Assembly: GCF_030161895.1 (NCBI RefSeq)
Contig: NZ_BSVB01000001.1
Location: 682,001 to 746,000, forward strand
Source: Pseudolysinimonas kribbensis
Lineage (GTDB): Bacteria; Actinomycetota; Actinomycetes; Actinomycetales; Microbacteriaceae
Direction: 5' to 3'
Length of the DNA: 64,000 nucleotides
Shown here in pieces: positions 38,155 through 47,393 of the stretch (position 1 is the first letter of the stretch; each line of letters starts with the position of its first letter). The notes below the pieces were generated by a model. That model was not told the DNA's origin, did not search any database, and saw only the letters and a program-made list of their open reading frames with translations. A program made the position numbers and the translations under genes.

Positions 38155-38756
38155 GTGACGCGGATCATCGCTGGGTATGCGGGGTCGCTGCGGTTGAGCG
38201 TGCCGCGATTCGGCACCCGGCCGACGAGCGATCGGGTGCGGGAGGCGATCTTCTCTGCGCTCCAGGCCCGCGACGTGCTCGAGGGGCGCGCGTGCTCGAT
38301 CTCTACGCGGGCTCCGGAGCCCTCGGGCTCGAGGCGGCATCGCGCGGGGCGGCGCACGTGACGCTCGTCGATCGGGCGGCCGCCGCCAGCCGCGTGCTGC
38401 ACGACAACGCCGCCCGCGTGCGCCGGGCGGCACCGCGTGACGCGCAGCCGGAGGTCGTCGTGTCGAGCCGGCCCGTGCTGTCGTTCCTCGGTGCCGGTGG
38501 TGGCACCTGGGACGTCGTCTTCCTCGATCCGCCGTACGACCTCGGCGCAGCGGAGCTGCGGCACGACCTCGAGGCGCTCGTCGCGCAGCTGGCGCCGGAT
38601 GCCGTGGTCGTGGTCGAGCGCTCCGGCCGGGACCGGCCGCCGGAATGGCCGGGCGGCCTCGAGCTCGAACGACGCCGCGACTACGGCGAGACCGCGCTGT
38701 TCTGGCTCGTTCCCGGGCCCGGGGATCAGCCGGCGGCGCCGTCCCAGTCGGCGTAG
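38155..38756 (+). CDS. rsmD: 16S rRNA (guanine966-N2)-methyltransferase RsmD, frame broken
   Basis: RsmD methylates G966 of 16S rRNA. TRIIAGYAGSLRLSVP and PTSDRVREAIFSALQ at the N-terminus are characteristic, VLDLYAGSGALGLEAASRGA is the SAM-binding region, and VVFLDPPYDL the catalytic DPPY motif. The reconstructed length is about 200 residues. The frame is lost at the G run 38283-38286; one extra G joins LEGARVLDLY. The start GTG 38155 is six bases after GTGGGG and CAGAGT, so a leaderless start is possible; GTG 38149 is an alternative. It overlaps the end of thiL by 31 bases on the opposite strand. Confidence 0.92.
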
Positions 38757-39742
38757 GGGTCCCATCCCCCGCGCCCGTCGAAAGGGCGGCCGTCGACGAG
38801 CAGGCCGGCGCCCTCGACGACCCGTCCGATCGGCGCGAAGCCCGGCGGCAGCACCGCATCGGGCGGGAACGTGGCGAGCAGCGCATGGTCCTCGCCGCCC
38901 GAGAGGGCGACCCGCGGATCGATCCCGGTGCCGGCGATCGCGGCGATCGCGGCCGGATCGAGGTCGAGGGCGACGCCCGACGCCGCGGCGATGCGACGGG
39001 CGTCGATCGCCAGCCCGTCGCTCACGTCGAGCATGGCGGTCGCTCGGGCGCGGGCCGCCGCGGGACCGGCTGCGATCGGAGGCGACGGGGCGAGCTGCGC
39101 GTCGACCGGCCCCGGCGCTGCGGCGCGCAGCCGGGCCGCGGCAGCGGCATCCGGGATGCCGTCGGCGTCCACGCCGCGCTCGAACAGCAGGAGCAGACCG
39201 GTGGCCGCGAGGCCGAGGCGTCCCGCGAGCGCGACGACGTCGCCGGGGCGCGCGCCGGAGCGCAGCACCGGCTCCCGGCTCTGCAGGTCGCCGAACGCGG
39301 TCACCGCGATCGTCAGCGTCCCGGACGCGGAGAGGTCGCCGCCGACCACGCCGCACCCCGGCGCGAGTGCGGCGCACGCATCGCGGAGCCCGTCGGCGAA
39401 CGCCTCCAGGTCGGACACCGGCGTCTCGGGCGGTGCGACCAGCGCGACGACGAGCGCGGTCGGAACCGCACCCATGGCGGCGACATCGGCGAGGTTCGTC
39501 GCGGCGGCCTTCCAGCCGAGGTCGTGCGGCGACGACCACGCACGCCGGAAGTCGGGGCCGTGCACCATCGTGTCGGTCGTGACCACGTAGCGGCCGTCGG
39601 GAGCCCGCAGCACCGCCGCGTCGTCGCCCGGCCCGAGGAGGGCGGCATCGGCCTCCGGCAGCCGGGGGAAGATGCGCGCGAGGGTCGCGGCCTCCCCTGC
39701 CTCGCCGAGGGTCTGCCCGTGGTCTCCGAGCGCGGGCGGCAT
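38726..39742 (-). CDS. thiL: Thiamine-monophosphate kinase ThiL
   Basis: ThiL phosphorylates thiamine monophosphate to the diphosphate, the last step in making the cofactor. The 338-residue protein belongs to the PurM-like ATP-binding family. LLGPGDDAAVL, VTTDTMVHGPDF, VGGDLSASGTLTIAVTAFG and MLDVSDGLAIDA are the conserved motifs that bind ATP and metal. Start ATG 39742, which overlaps the stop of the small membrane protein gene by one base. It is intact. Confidence 0.93.
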   Translation of the reverse strand: MPPALGDHGQTLGEAGEAATLARIFPRLPEADAALLGPGDDAAVLRAPDGRYVVTTDTMVHGPDFRRAWSSPHDLGWKAAATNLADVAAMGAVPTALVVALVAPPETPVSDLEAFADGLRDACAALAPGCGVVGGDLSASGTLTIAVTAFGDLQSREPVLRSGARPGDVVALAGRLGLAATGLLLLFERGVDADGIPDAAAAARLRAAAPGPVDAQLAPSPPIAAGPAAARARATAMLDVSDGLAIDARRIAAASGVALDLDPAAIAAIAGTGIDPRVALSGGEDHALLATFPPDAVLPPGFAPIGRVVEGAGLLVDGRPFDGRGGWDPYADWDGAAG

Positions 39743-39984
39743 CACGCCTGACCGGCGTGGACGAACGCCCGCACCAGGGCGACGATCACCGTCTCGATCG
39801 CGGGCGCCGTGAGCACGACCACGACGCACGCGATCGCGAGCACGATCAGCCAGCCGACGACGATGAGCAGCACCTGTTGTCCGGTCCGCGGGGGCGTCTC
39901 GTCGCGGGCCGACCCGTCCAGCAGCGCGGCGAGGCCGTCCTCGGCGAGGTCGGATTCCGCGAGTGCCGCCTCAGGGTGCTCCAT
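39742..39984 (-). CDS. Small single-pass membrane protein, unknown
   Basis: An 80-residue protein with an acidic N-terminal half (AEDGLAALLDGSARDET) and one strong membrane helix (VLLIVVGWLIVLAIACVVVV), ending after an amphipathic stretch. No known family is recognised. It is the first gene of an apparent two-gene unit with thiL, their ends touching by one base, and it is divergent from the DUF3515 lipoprotein. Confidence 0.6.
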   Translation of the reverse strand: MEHPEAALAESDLAEDGLAALLDGSARDETPPRTGQQVLLIVVGWLIVLAIACVVVVLTAPAIETVIVALVRAFVHAGQA

Positions 39985-40009
39985 GGCGCCCACGCTAGCC
40001 TGATCGGCG

Positions 40010-40552
40010 ATGAAGGCACGGGCTCTCGCGGCGGCGATCGGAATCGCGGCAGCCGCGCTGCTCGCGGGGTGCGCACCGACCGTGACGCTGCATCCGGCGC
40101 CACCGCACGCGAACGATCGGCACTGCGCCGATGTCATGGTGCACCTGCCCGACACGCTCGACAGTCAGAACGGCGTGCTCGTGCATCGCGAGACGGACGC
40201 GCAGTCGACGGCGGCGTGGGGCGACCCGACGTCGGTGATCCTGAGCTGCGGCGTTCGTGTACCGGGTCCGTCGGCGCTGCCCTGCGTGCAGGACACGGGC
40301 GGGGTGTACTGGCTGCGGCAGAAGAACGCGAAGACCAAGATCTGGACCTTCACGACGTTCGGCCGCGACCCCGCGGCGCAGCTCACGATCTCGACGAGGC
40401 TCTCGCCCGGCGTCGTGCTCGATCAGCTCGGCAACCAGATCGCCGCCGCGCTGCCGAAGACCGGCCACGTGTGCTCCTCGACCGAGGACACCGTGACCGG
40501 CGGCGGCACCTCGAGCGACACCCCGACGCCCTCGCCGACCCCGACGGGGTGA
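40010..40552 (+). CDS. DUF3515-family lipoprotein
   Basis: A 180-residue lipoprotein with lipobox LLAGC near residues 17-21. The core HCADVMVHLPDTL, SVILSCGVRVPGPS and YWLRQ is characteristic of DUF3515, an actinobacterial family of unknown role usually beside thiL and ddl. The C-terminus is Thr/Ser/Pro-rich. A TAGCCT box lies eight bases before the ATG. It converges on ddl, with six bases between the stops. It sits in the usual place, so the family call is well supported although the role is not known. Confidence 0.85.
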   Translation: MKARALAAAIGIAAAALLAGCAPTVTLHPAPPHANDRHCADVMVHLPDTLDSQNGVLVHRETDAQSTAAWGDPTSVILSCGVRVPGPSALPCVQDTGGVYWLRQKNAKTKIWTFTTFGRDPAAQLTISTRLSPGVVLDQLGNQIAAALPKTGHVCSSTEDTVTGGGTSSDTPTPSPTPTG

Positions 40553-40558
40553 CCGGCC

Positions 40559-41652
40559 TCAGCGGAGCGCGCCGATGCCGAGCGCGATGAGCTCGTCGAT
40601 GAGCTCGGGATAGCTGAGCCCCGACGCGAGCCAGCAGCTCGGGAACATCGAGATCGGCGTGAAGCCCGGCATCGTGTTGATCTCGTTCACGACGAACCCG
40701 GTGCCCGTGAAGAAGAAGTCCACCCGGGCGAGCCCGGCACCCCGATCGCCTCGAACGCGCGCGCCGCGATCTGTTGCATCCGCTCCAGCTCCTGCTCGCG
40801 CAGGTCGGCGGGGCAGATGAGCCGGATGCCGTCGGCGCCCCGGTACTTGGCGTCGAAGTCGTAGAAATCCCGCCCGGTGATCGCGATCTCGCCGGCGACG
40901 CTCACCCGCGGCGGCGATCCGTCGCGCCCCTCCAGCACCCCGCACTCGAGCTCGCGCCCGACGACGGCCTGCTCGACGAGCACGCGGCTGTCCTCGGCGA
41001 AGGCGACCTCGAGCGCGGCGTCGAGCTGCGGCCAGTCGGTCACGCGGGTCACCCCGACGCTCGACCCGGCGCGCGCCGGCTTGACGAACACCGGAAGCCC
41101 CAGCCCCTCCATGCGACGGCGCCACAGCTCCGGATGCCGCGCCAGCTCCGCGCGCGTCACCGTGGCCCAGGGCGCGACCTCGATCCCCGCGCCCTCGAGC
41201 ACCGTCTTGGTGAAGTGCTTGTCCATGCCCAGCGCTGACGCGAGCACGCCGTTGCCGACGTACGGCATCCCGACCAGCTCGAACGCGCCCTGGATGGTGC
41301 CGTCCTCGCCGAACGGCCCGTGCAGGATCGGGAAGGCGACGTCGATCTCACCGAGTGAGCGGACCGCACCGCCCTCCTGGACGGTCAGCTCCCGCGAGGC
41401 CGCCGACTCGGGCAGTCGCACCCGCGTGCCGTTGTCGGCGAGCCGCGGCAGCTCGTCGAGCGAGAACGCCGCGACCTCGTCGGCGGCGCGCAGCGTCATG
41501 GCCCCGTCGGGCGTGATCCCGACCGGCACGACCTCGTACCGCTCGGGATCCATCGCTCCGAGCACCCCGCCGGCCGTCGCGCAGCTGATGGCGTGCTCGC
41601 TGGAGCGACCCCCGAAGAAGAGCGCGACGCGGGTCCGGGGCGGGGTCGGCAC
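40559..41652 (-). CDS. ddl: D-alanine--D-alanine ligase, frame broken
   Basis: Ddl joins two D-alanines for peptidoglycan precursors. The protein has the ATP-grasp fold: [18 protein letters not shown] at the start, [33 protein letters not shown] and the final [16 protein letters not shown] with metal-binding residues. The reconstructed length is about 364 residues. The frame is lost at the C run 40740-40743; one extra base joins EAIG to [11 protein letters not shown]. The GTG start 41652 has a GGAG ribosome site and lies eight bases after gpsA, in the same operon. Confidence 0.93.
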
Positions 41653-41660
41653 GGGGCTCC

Positions 41661-42698
41661 CTACTCGCCCTGCGGCGTGTCGTCGGTGGTGAGGTGCGGA
41701 GCGATGTCGCGCGGATTCAGCGTACCGGCGAGCACCTGCGCGACCTGGCTGACGATCGGCATCCCGATGCCCCGCGCCTCGGCCAGCTCGAGCACCGGTG
41801 CGACCGACGAGAGCCCCTCCGCGGTCTGGTTCATCTGCTGGATGACCTCGCGGAAGGCGTAGCCCTGGCCGAGCAGCCGGCCCGCGGTGTTGTTGCGCGA
41901 CAGCGGCGACTCGCACGTCGCGATGAGGTCGCCGAGGCCGGCGAGACCCGTCATCGTCTCCGGCAGGGCGCCGTGGGCGACCGCGAAGTCCGTCATCTCG
42001 ACGAGACCCCGCGTGATGATCGAGGCCTTGGTGTTCTCGCCGTAGCCGACGCCGTCGACGATGCCGATCGCGACCGCGATCAGATTCTTGAGCACGCCGC
42101 CGAACTCGGTGCCGGTGACGTCGGTGTTGACGAAGCTGCGGAAGTACGGGTTAGTGGCGGCGCGCGCGATCTCCTCGGCCGTCTCGAGGCTGCGCGACGC
42201 GACGACGGCGGCGGTCGGCTGCTCCTTGGCGATCTCGAGGGCGAGGTTCGGACCCGAGACGACGGCGATGCGGTCCGGATCGCCGCCCAGCTCCTGCAGG
42301 ATCACCTCGCTCATCCGGTGCCGGGTCTGCATCTCGAGCCCCTTCATGAGCGAGACGACGATCGCCCCGTCGGGGATCAGCTCGCGCACCGCACGCAGGT
42401 TCTCGCGCAGGGTCTGGCTCGGCACGCTCAGGTAGACCTGCTCGGCCCCGAACATGACCTCCTCGAGGCGCGGGCTCGCGACGATGCCGCGGGGCAGGTT
42501 GATCCCGGGCAGGTAGTCGGAGTTGCGGCGCGACTCCCGGATCTCCCGCGCGAGCTCGGGACGACGTGCCCAGAGCGCGACGCTCGAGCCCCCGTCGGCG
42601 AGCACCTTCGCGAACGTCGTGCCCCACGATCCGGCGCCCAGAACGGCGACGCGGCGCATCCCGGGCGGCGGCAGCTGCAGCGGCTGCGTCATCGTCAC
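41661..42698 (-). CDS. gpsA: NAD(P)H-dependent glycerol-3-phosphate dehydrogenase GpsA
   Basis: GpsA makes sn-glycerol 3-phosphate for phospholipids by reducing dihydroxyacetone phosphate. VAVLGAGSWGTTFAKVLAD is the nucleotide-binding loop; FGGVLKNLIAVAIGIVDGVG contains the catalytic lysine; AGLGDLIATCESPLSRN follows. The gene is intact (345 residues). The start is GTG 42698 or ATG 42692. It lies between the acyltransferase and ddl, a common actinobacterial order that links lipid and cell-wall synthesis. Confidence 0.95.
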   Translation of the reverse strand: MTMTQPLQLPPPGMRRVAVLGAGSWGTTFAKVLADGGSSVALWARRPELAREIRESRRNSDYLPGINLPRGIVASPRLEEVMFGAEQVYLSVPSQTLRENLRAVRELIPDGAIVVSLMKGLEMQTRHRMSEVILQELGGDPDRIAVVSGPNLALEIAKEQPTAAVVASRSLETAEEIARAATNPYFRSFVNTDVTGTEFGGVLKNLIAVAIGIVDGVGYGENTKASIITRGLVEMTDFAVAHGALPETMTGLAGLGDLIATCESPLSRNNTAGRLLGQGYAFREVIQQMNQTAEGLSSVAPVLELAEARGIGMPIVSQVAQVLAGTLNPRDIAPHLTTDDTPQGE

Positions 42699-42734
42699 CT
42701 GGACATTCTGCCCCGCGCGAGTCGAGGAGCAGGC

Positions 42735-43493
42735 TCAGCTCGGGCTGATCGTGCCCGTCGTGTTCTCGCGGCCGAACTCCGACTGCCCGTGCGCGGCCGG
42801 ATCCCAGCGCTCGGCCGGTGCGGTCTCGCCGCGCTGCTGCTCGGCCAGCTCCGTGATCGCGGCCATGATCGCATCCGTGGTCGCATTGATCGCCGAGCCG
42901 ACGAGCGGGCCGCCGAGCCACGCGCTCAGGTCGACGGGGTCGCCGAACACCACGTCGACGGTCGTGCGCGGGAAGAATCTGAGCTTGTGCTGCCAGCGCG
43001 GCGCGATCTTCTGATCCCCCAGTGCGAGCACGGGATGACGGGGGCGCCGGTCTGCAGCGCCAGCCGGGCGGCGCCGGTCTTGCCGCGCATCGGCCAGAGC
43101 TCGGGGTCGCGGGTGAGGGTGCCCTCCGGGTACAGCACGATGCCGCCGTCCTCGGCGAGCAGCGCGCGCGCGCGGCGAGCGGGTCGGCGCCGCCGCGCTT
43201 GCCGCGCAGCACGGGCACCATGTGGGTCGCCCGCATGAACCAGCCCACCACCGGCACCCGGAAGATGCTCTCCTTCGCGAGGAAGTGCGGGAAGCGCCGC
43301 CCCTCCAGACCGCGACGCCGACGACGATCGGGTCGACATCGGAGAAGTGGTTCGGAACGACGATGAACGGCCCGGTCGATGGGATCTTCTCCGCGCCGGT
43401 GACCCGCGTGCCGATCAGCAGCCGGGCGAGCGGGACGGCGACCAGCTGAGCCACCCTCCATCCGATGTTCCAGCGGTCAGAGGTCGACGCCAC
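42735..43493 (-). CDS. 1-acylglycerol-3-phosphate acyltransferase (PlsC-like), frame broken three times
   Basis: A glycerolipid acyltransferase of about 252 residues, transferring an acyl chain to lysophosphatidate-type acceptors. The HxxxxD motif is NHFSDVDPI, the second motif is FRVPVVGWFMRATHMVPV, and the third is LYPEGTLTRD, followed by GAPVIPV. The frame breaks near 43306-43312, 43161-43170 and 43032-43034, each a one-base loss; once repaired all four motifs lie in one frame. Its GTG start 43493 directly follows the murA stop. The C-terminal tail is Gln/Glu-rich and less conserved. Confidence 0.85.
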   Translation of the reverse strand: MASTSDRWNIGWRVAQLVAVPLARLLIGTRVTGAEKIPSTGPFIVVPNHFSDVDPIVVGVAVWRGGASRTSSRRRASSGCRWWAGSCGRPTWCPCCAASAAAPTRSPRARAARRGRRHRAVPGGHPHPRPRALADARQDRRRPAGAADRRPRHPVLALGDQKIAPRWQHKLRFFPRTTVDVVFGDPVDLSAWLGGPLVGSAINATTDAIMAAITELAEQQRGETAPAERWDPAAHGQSEFGRENTTGTISPS

Positions 43494-44872
43494 TCACGCC
43501 TCCAGGGTGAAGTCCGCGCCGAGCGCCTCGAGCTTCTCGACGAAGTGCTCGTAGCCGCGACTGATGATGCCGATGTTGCTCACGCGCGAACGCCCCTGCG
43601 CTGCGAGGGCGGCGATGAGGTAGCTGAAGCCGCCGCGGAGGTCCGGCACCCGCACCTCGGCGCCGTGCAGCGGGTCGGGCCCGTGACGACGGCGGCCTGC
43701 TCGAGCTTGCGCCGCGGCACGCGCCGGGTGACCGACTCGAGGCCGTCGCGGTGCACGACGATGTCCGCGCCCATGTCGTTCAGCGCATCCGTGAAGCCGA
43801 AGCGGTTCTCGTACACCGTCTCGTGCACGACCGAGACGCCCTCGGCCTGGGTGAGCGCGACGATGAGCGGCTGCTGCCAGTCCGTCATGAACCCGGGGTG
43901 CACGTCGGTCTCGACCTGCACGGGCTTGAGCGCTCCGCCCGGATGCCAGAACCGGATGCCGTCCTCGCGCACGTCGAACGCGCCGCCGACCTTGCGGAAG
44001 ACGTTGAGGAACGTCATCAGGTCCTGCTGCTTCGCGCCGCCGACGAAGATGTCGCCGCGGGTCACGAGCGCCGCCGCCGCCCAGCTGGCGGCCTCGTTGC
44101 GATCCGAGATCGCCCGGTGCGTGTAGCCCGAGAGCTGGTCGACGCCCTCGATGAAGATCGTGCGGTTCGCCTCGGTCCAGATGATGGCGCCCATCTTCTG
44201 CAGCACCGCGATGAGGTCCATGATCTCGGGCTCGATGGCGGCGTTCTTCAGCTCCGTGACGCCCTTGGCCTTGACGGCGGTGAGCAGCACCTGCTCGGTG
44301 GCGCCGACGCTCGGGAACGGCAGCTCGATGTTCGCACCGCGCAGCCCGTCCGGTGCGGTGATCCGGATGCCCTCGTACGACTTGTCGACGATCGCGCCGA
44401 ACGCGCGCAGGGCATCCATGTGGAAGTCGATGGGCCGATCGCCGATGCGGCAGCCGCCGAGGTCCGGGATGAGGGCCTCGCCCAGGCGGTGCAGGAGCGG
44501 CCCGCAGAACAGGATCGGGATGCGGCTGCTGCCGGCGAGCGCATCGATCGTCTCGAAGTGACTGCGCGCCACGTTGACCGGGTCGAGCAGCAGCTCGCCG
44601 GGCGCCGGGCTCGTGACGGCCACCCCGTAGGCGTCGAGCATGCGCGAGACCACGTCGACGTCGCTGATCTCGGGCACGTCCTGCAGCAGGCTCGGCGTGT
44701 CACCGAGCAGGGAGGCGACCATCGCCTTGGTGGCGAGGTTCTTGGCGCCGCGTACCTCGATGCGCCCGCGCAACGGCTTGCCGCCCTCGATGACGATCGA
44801 GTCCGCTTTGAGTCCCACGCGCTCTCCCGCCTTCTGGGCGTCCTTGGCGAGCCCCGCCGTGACCGTATCCAC
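43494..44872 (-). CDS. murA: UDP-N-acetylglucosamine 1-carboxyvinyltransferase MurA, frame broken near the end
   Basis: MurA transfers enolpyruvate from PEP to UDP-GlcNAc, the first committed step of peptidoglycan synthesis. VRGAKNLATKAMVAS and the substrate loop are present; the C-terminal ITDWQQPL-like stretch is FMTDWQQPLIVAL. The active-site loop around GGCRIGDRPIDFH has Gly-Cys-Arg, keeping the catalytic cysteine. The frame is lost at 43677-43679; one extra base gives the normal ending GAEVRVPDLRGGFSYLIAAL. The start is GTG 44872, six bases after a TACACT box. The protein is about 459 residues. Confidence 0.94.
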
Positions 44873-44923
44873 CTCGCGAGTGTAGCCCGCGACCCCTGAG
44901 GATCGCGGGGTCGCCCAGCCGCC

Positions 44924-45520
44924 TCAGCGCACGGGCAGCGTCGTCGGGCGCCAGGCCTCGCGACGCGCCTCGAACGCCGTGATGGCGTCCTCGTCGCGCA
45001 GCGTGAGGCCGATGTCGTCGAGGCCCTCGAGCAGGCGCCAGCGGGTGTAGTCGTCGATCTCGAACGGGATGACGAGGTCGCCGACCGCGATCGTGCGGGC
45101 CTCCAGGTCGACCGTGGCATCCCGCCCCGGCTCGGCCTCGAGCGCCTGCCAGATGCGCTCGATCTCGGCCTCCGACACCACGCCGGTGAGCAAGCCCTGC
45201 TTGCCGGAGTTGCCGCGGAAGATGTCGCCGAACCGCGGCGCGATGACCGCGCGGAAGCCGTAGTCGCGCAGCGCCCACACGGCGTGCTCACGGCTCGAGC
45301 CGATGCCGAAGTCCTGGCCCGCGATGAGGATCTTCGCACCCTGGTACGCCGCCCGGTTGAGGATGAACTCCGGGTCCTGACGCCAGTTGACGAACAACGC
45401 GTCGTCGTAGCCGGTCTTGGTGACCCGCTTGAGGTAGACGGCCGGGATGATCTGATCGGTGTCGACGTTGCTGTAGCGGAACGGCACCGCGACGCCCGTG
45501 ATCTGCGTGACCTTCTCCAT
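44924..45520 (-). CDS. leuD: 3-isopropylmalate dehydratase, small subunit
   Basis: LeuD, with LeuC, isomerises 2-isopropylmalate to 3-isopropylmalate in leucine synthesis. The 198-residue protein shows [33 protein letters not shown] and [15 protein letters not shown] ([13 protein letters not shown]) motifs. The gene is intact. Its ATG overlaps the leuC stop by one base, so the two subunits are coupled. Confidence 0.95.
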   Translation of the reverse strand: MEKVTQITGVAVPFRYSNVDTDQIIPAVYLKRVTKTGYDDALFVNWRQDPEFILNRAAYQGAKILIAGQDFGIGSSREHAVWALRDYGFRAVIAPRFGDIFRGNSGKQGLLTGVVSEAEIERIWQALEAEPGRDATVDLEARTIAVGDLVIPFEIDDYTRWRLLEGLDDIGLTLRDEDAITAFEARREAWRPTTLPVR

Positions 45521-46941
45521 TACGCCAGCACCTCCGCCTGGATGTCGGACGGCGCCGACAACGTGCCCCGGATCGCCGTGGCCGCCGCGACGACCGGCGA
45601 CACCAGGTGGGTGCGCCCGCCCTTGCCCTGCCGGCCCTCGAAGTTGCGGTTGCTCGTGGAGGCGCAGCGCTCCCCCGGCGCGAGCTGGTCGGGGTTCATG
45701 CCGAGGCACATCGAGCAGCCGGCGAAGCGCCACTCGCCGCCGAACTCCTCGACGATCTTGTCGATGCCCTCGGCCTCGGCCTCGAGCCGCACCCGCGCGG
45801 AGCCGGGCACGACCATGACGCGCACGTGCTCCGCCTTCTTGCGGCCCTTGATGAGCTCGGCGAACGCGCGCAGATCGTCCAGCCGGCTGTTGGTGCAGGA
45901 GCCCATGAAGACCGCGTCGACGCGGATGTCCTTCATCGCCGTGCCGGCCTCGAGGTCCATATACTCCAGCGCGCGCTCGGCGGCGGCGCGGTTGTTGGGG
46001 TCGGCGTACTCGTCGGGCGAGGGCACCGTGCCGTTCAGCGGCACGCCCTGGCCGGGGTTGGTGCCCCACGTCACGAACGGCTCGAGCTCGTTCGCGTCCA
46101 GGAACACCTCGGCGTCGAACACGGCGTCGTCGTCGGTGCGCAGCGTCTCCCAGTAGGCGACTGCCGCATCCCAGTCCTCGCCCCGCGGCGCGTTCGGGCG
46201 CCCCTTCAGGTAGTCGTAGGTGGTCTGGTCGGGTGCGACCATGCCCGCCCGGGCGCCCGCCTCGATTGACATGTTGCAGATCGTCATCCGGCCGTCCATC
46301 GACAGGTTCCGGATGGCGCTGCCGCGGTACTCGAGCACGTAGCCCTGCCCGCCGCCGGTGCCGATCTTCGCGATGACCGCGAGGATGATGTCCTTCGCCG
46401 TCACGCCGGGCCGCAGTTCGCCCTCGACCGTGATCGCCATGGTCTTGAACGGCGTGAGCGGCAGCGTCTGGGTGGCGAGCACGTGCTCGACCTCGCTCGT
46501 GCCGATGCCGAACGCCATCGCCCCGAACGCGCCGTGCGTCGACGTGTGCGAATCGCCGCAGACCACGGTGATGCCCGGCATGGTGAGCCCGAGCTGCGGG
46601 CCGACGACGTGCACGATGCCCTGCTCGATGTCGCCGAGCGGATGCAGCCGGATGCCGAACTCCTCGCAGTTGCGCCGCAGGGTCTCGATCTGCGTGCGGC
46701 TCGTGACGTCGGCGATGGGCCGGTCGATCGCGAGCGTCGGCGTGTTGTGGTCCTCGGTCGCGATCGTGAGGTCGGGGCGCCGCACCGGCCGGCCCTCCGC
46801 GCGCAGGCCGTCGAAGGCCTGCGGGCTCGTCACCTCGTGGACGAGGTGGAGGTCGATGTAGACGAGGTCCGGCTCGCCGTTGTCGCCCTTGCTGACCAGG
46901 TGGTCCGACCAGACCTTCTCCGCCAGGGTCCTGCCGCTCAT
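45520..46941 (-). CDS. leuC: 3-isopropylmalate dehydratase, large subunit
   Basis: LeuC carries the [4Fe-4S] cluster of isopropylmalate isomerase. [14 protein letters not shown] at the N-terminus, [26 protein letters not shown] and [13 protein letters not shown] supply the substrate and cluster residues, the last including cluster cysteines. The gene is intact at 473 residues. The start is ATG 46941 after a GGAG ribosome site; the upstream extension to 46986 is unlikely. A leucine leader peptide and hairpin lie 55-115 bases upstream. Confidence 0.95.
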   Translation of the reverse strand: MSGRTLAEKVWSDHLVSKGDNGEPDLVYIDLHLVHEVTSPQAFDGLRAEGRPVRRPDLTIATEDHNTPTLAIDRPIADVTSRTQIETLRRNCEEFGIRLHPLGDIEQGIVHVVGPQLGLTMPGITVVCGDSHTSTHGAFGAMAFGIGTSEVEHVLATQTLPLTPFKTMAITVEGELRPGVTAKDIILAVIAKIGTGGGQGYVLEYRGSAIRNLSMDGRMTICNMSIEAGARAGMVAPDQTTYDYLKGRPNAPRGEDWDAAVAYWETLRTDDDAVFDAEVFLDANELEPFVTWGTNPGQGVPLNGTVPSPDEYADPNNRAAAERALEYMDLEAGTAMKDIRVDAVFMGSCTNSRLDDLRAFAELIKGRKKAEHVRVMVVPGSARVRLEAEAEGIDKIVEEFGGEWRFAGCSMCLGMNPDQLAPGERCASTSNRNFEGRQGKGGRTHLVSPVVAAATAIRGTLSAPSDIQAEVLA

Positions 46942-46995
46942 GGCTCTACTCCGTTGTTCCGTGCTACTCCGGGTGATCCGGCCCACGGTCGACTC

Positions 46996-47030
46996 CGCGA
47001 CGAGGAGGCCGGGTGCTAGGCCTCGTCGCG
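46996..47030 (-). promoter_or_regulatory. Hairpin downstream of the leucine leader peptide
   Basis: CGCGACGAGG and CCTCGTCGCG (46996-47005, 47021-47030) are a perfect 10-bp stem; the left end of its transcript overlaps the last codons and stop of the leader peptide. A ribosome pausing at the leucine codons, seven to ten codons before the stop, would change whether this stem forms. No T-tract follows, so the mode (terminator, ribosome-site masking, or other) is not clear. Confidence 0.5.
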
Positions 47031-47057
47031 GCGACGAAGGAGGAGCTGATGACGCAT
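47016..47057 (-). CDS. Leucine leader peptide [13 protein letters not shown] upstream of leuCD
   Basis: A 13-codon ORF (ATG 47057 to TAG 47016) with three adjacent leucine codons (CTC CTC CTT) followed by arginines. The start lies seven bases after a TACCCT -10 box, so the peptide would be made from a leaderless transcript. It overlaps the strong stem at 46996-47030. Leucine-codon-rich leaders before leucine genes are the classic attenuation signal. Confidence 0.65.
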   Translation of the reverse strand: MRHQLLLRRRDEA

Positions 47058-47064
47058 CACCAGC

Positions 47065-47070
47065 AGGGTA
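47065..47070 (-). promoter_or_regulatory. -10 box of the leuCD leader transcript
   Basis: TACCCT (47070-47065 on the minus strand) is seven bases from the leader-peptide ATG. No good -35 is seen at 17 bases. Confidence 0.5.
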
Positions 47071-47260
47071 CCACCGCGGCGGAAGGCGACTCCGCTGCGC
47101 CCGTGCCGCTGCGCCCCGTACCGCTGCGCCTCGTGCCGCTCAATCCGCTCCCGCTCTCCGCCCCGACCCGACCCGGTCGAAAGTGCAGGAACCGGTCGCG
47201 CGCCGCGACCTCTGCGTGACCGACGCGCCGGTTCCGTCCTGAACTTTTGACAGCCGCGGG

Positions 47261-47348
47261 GGATGCCGGCGACCTGGGGCGGGGGATGCCGGCGACCTGG
47301 GGCGGGGGATGCCGGCGACCTGGGGCTGGATGCCGGCGACCCGGGGCT
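47261..47348. repeat. Tandem repeat tract, four copies of a 21-23 base unit
   Basis: The gap between the leu leader and the FHA gene (47058-47393) holds no gene I can support. It holds the leu promoter, a run of about 15-base GCCGCTGCGCC-like direct repeats near 47097-47145, and this tract: four units beginning GGATGCCGGCGACC at 47261, 47284, 47307 and 47328, the first two 23 bases and identical, the last two 21 bases. A TTGACA at 47247-47252 lacks a matching -10. Confidence 0.75.
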
Positions 47349-47393
47349 GCGAGTGGCGGGGCAGCTAGGGGCGGATGCGGGCGGGCGGGGGGC

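Noticed and set aside
47050..47219. Plus-strand ORF with [19 protein letters not shown] repeats
   Set aside because: The repeats come from short DNA tandem repeats; it overlaps the leu leader on the other strand and has no ribosome site.
47247..47252. TTGACA, a perfect -35 box
   Set aside because: No TAnnnT at 16-18 bases downstream and no gene to serve on that strand.
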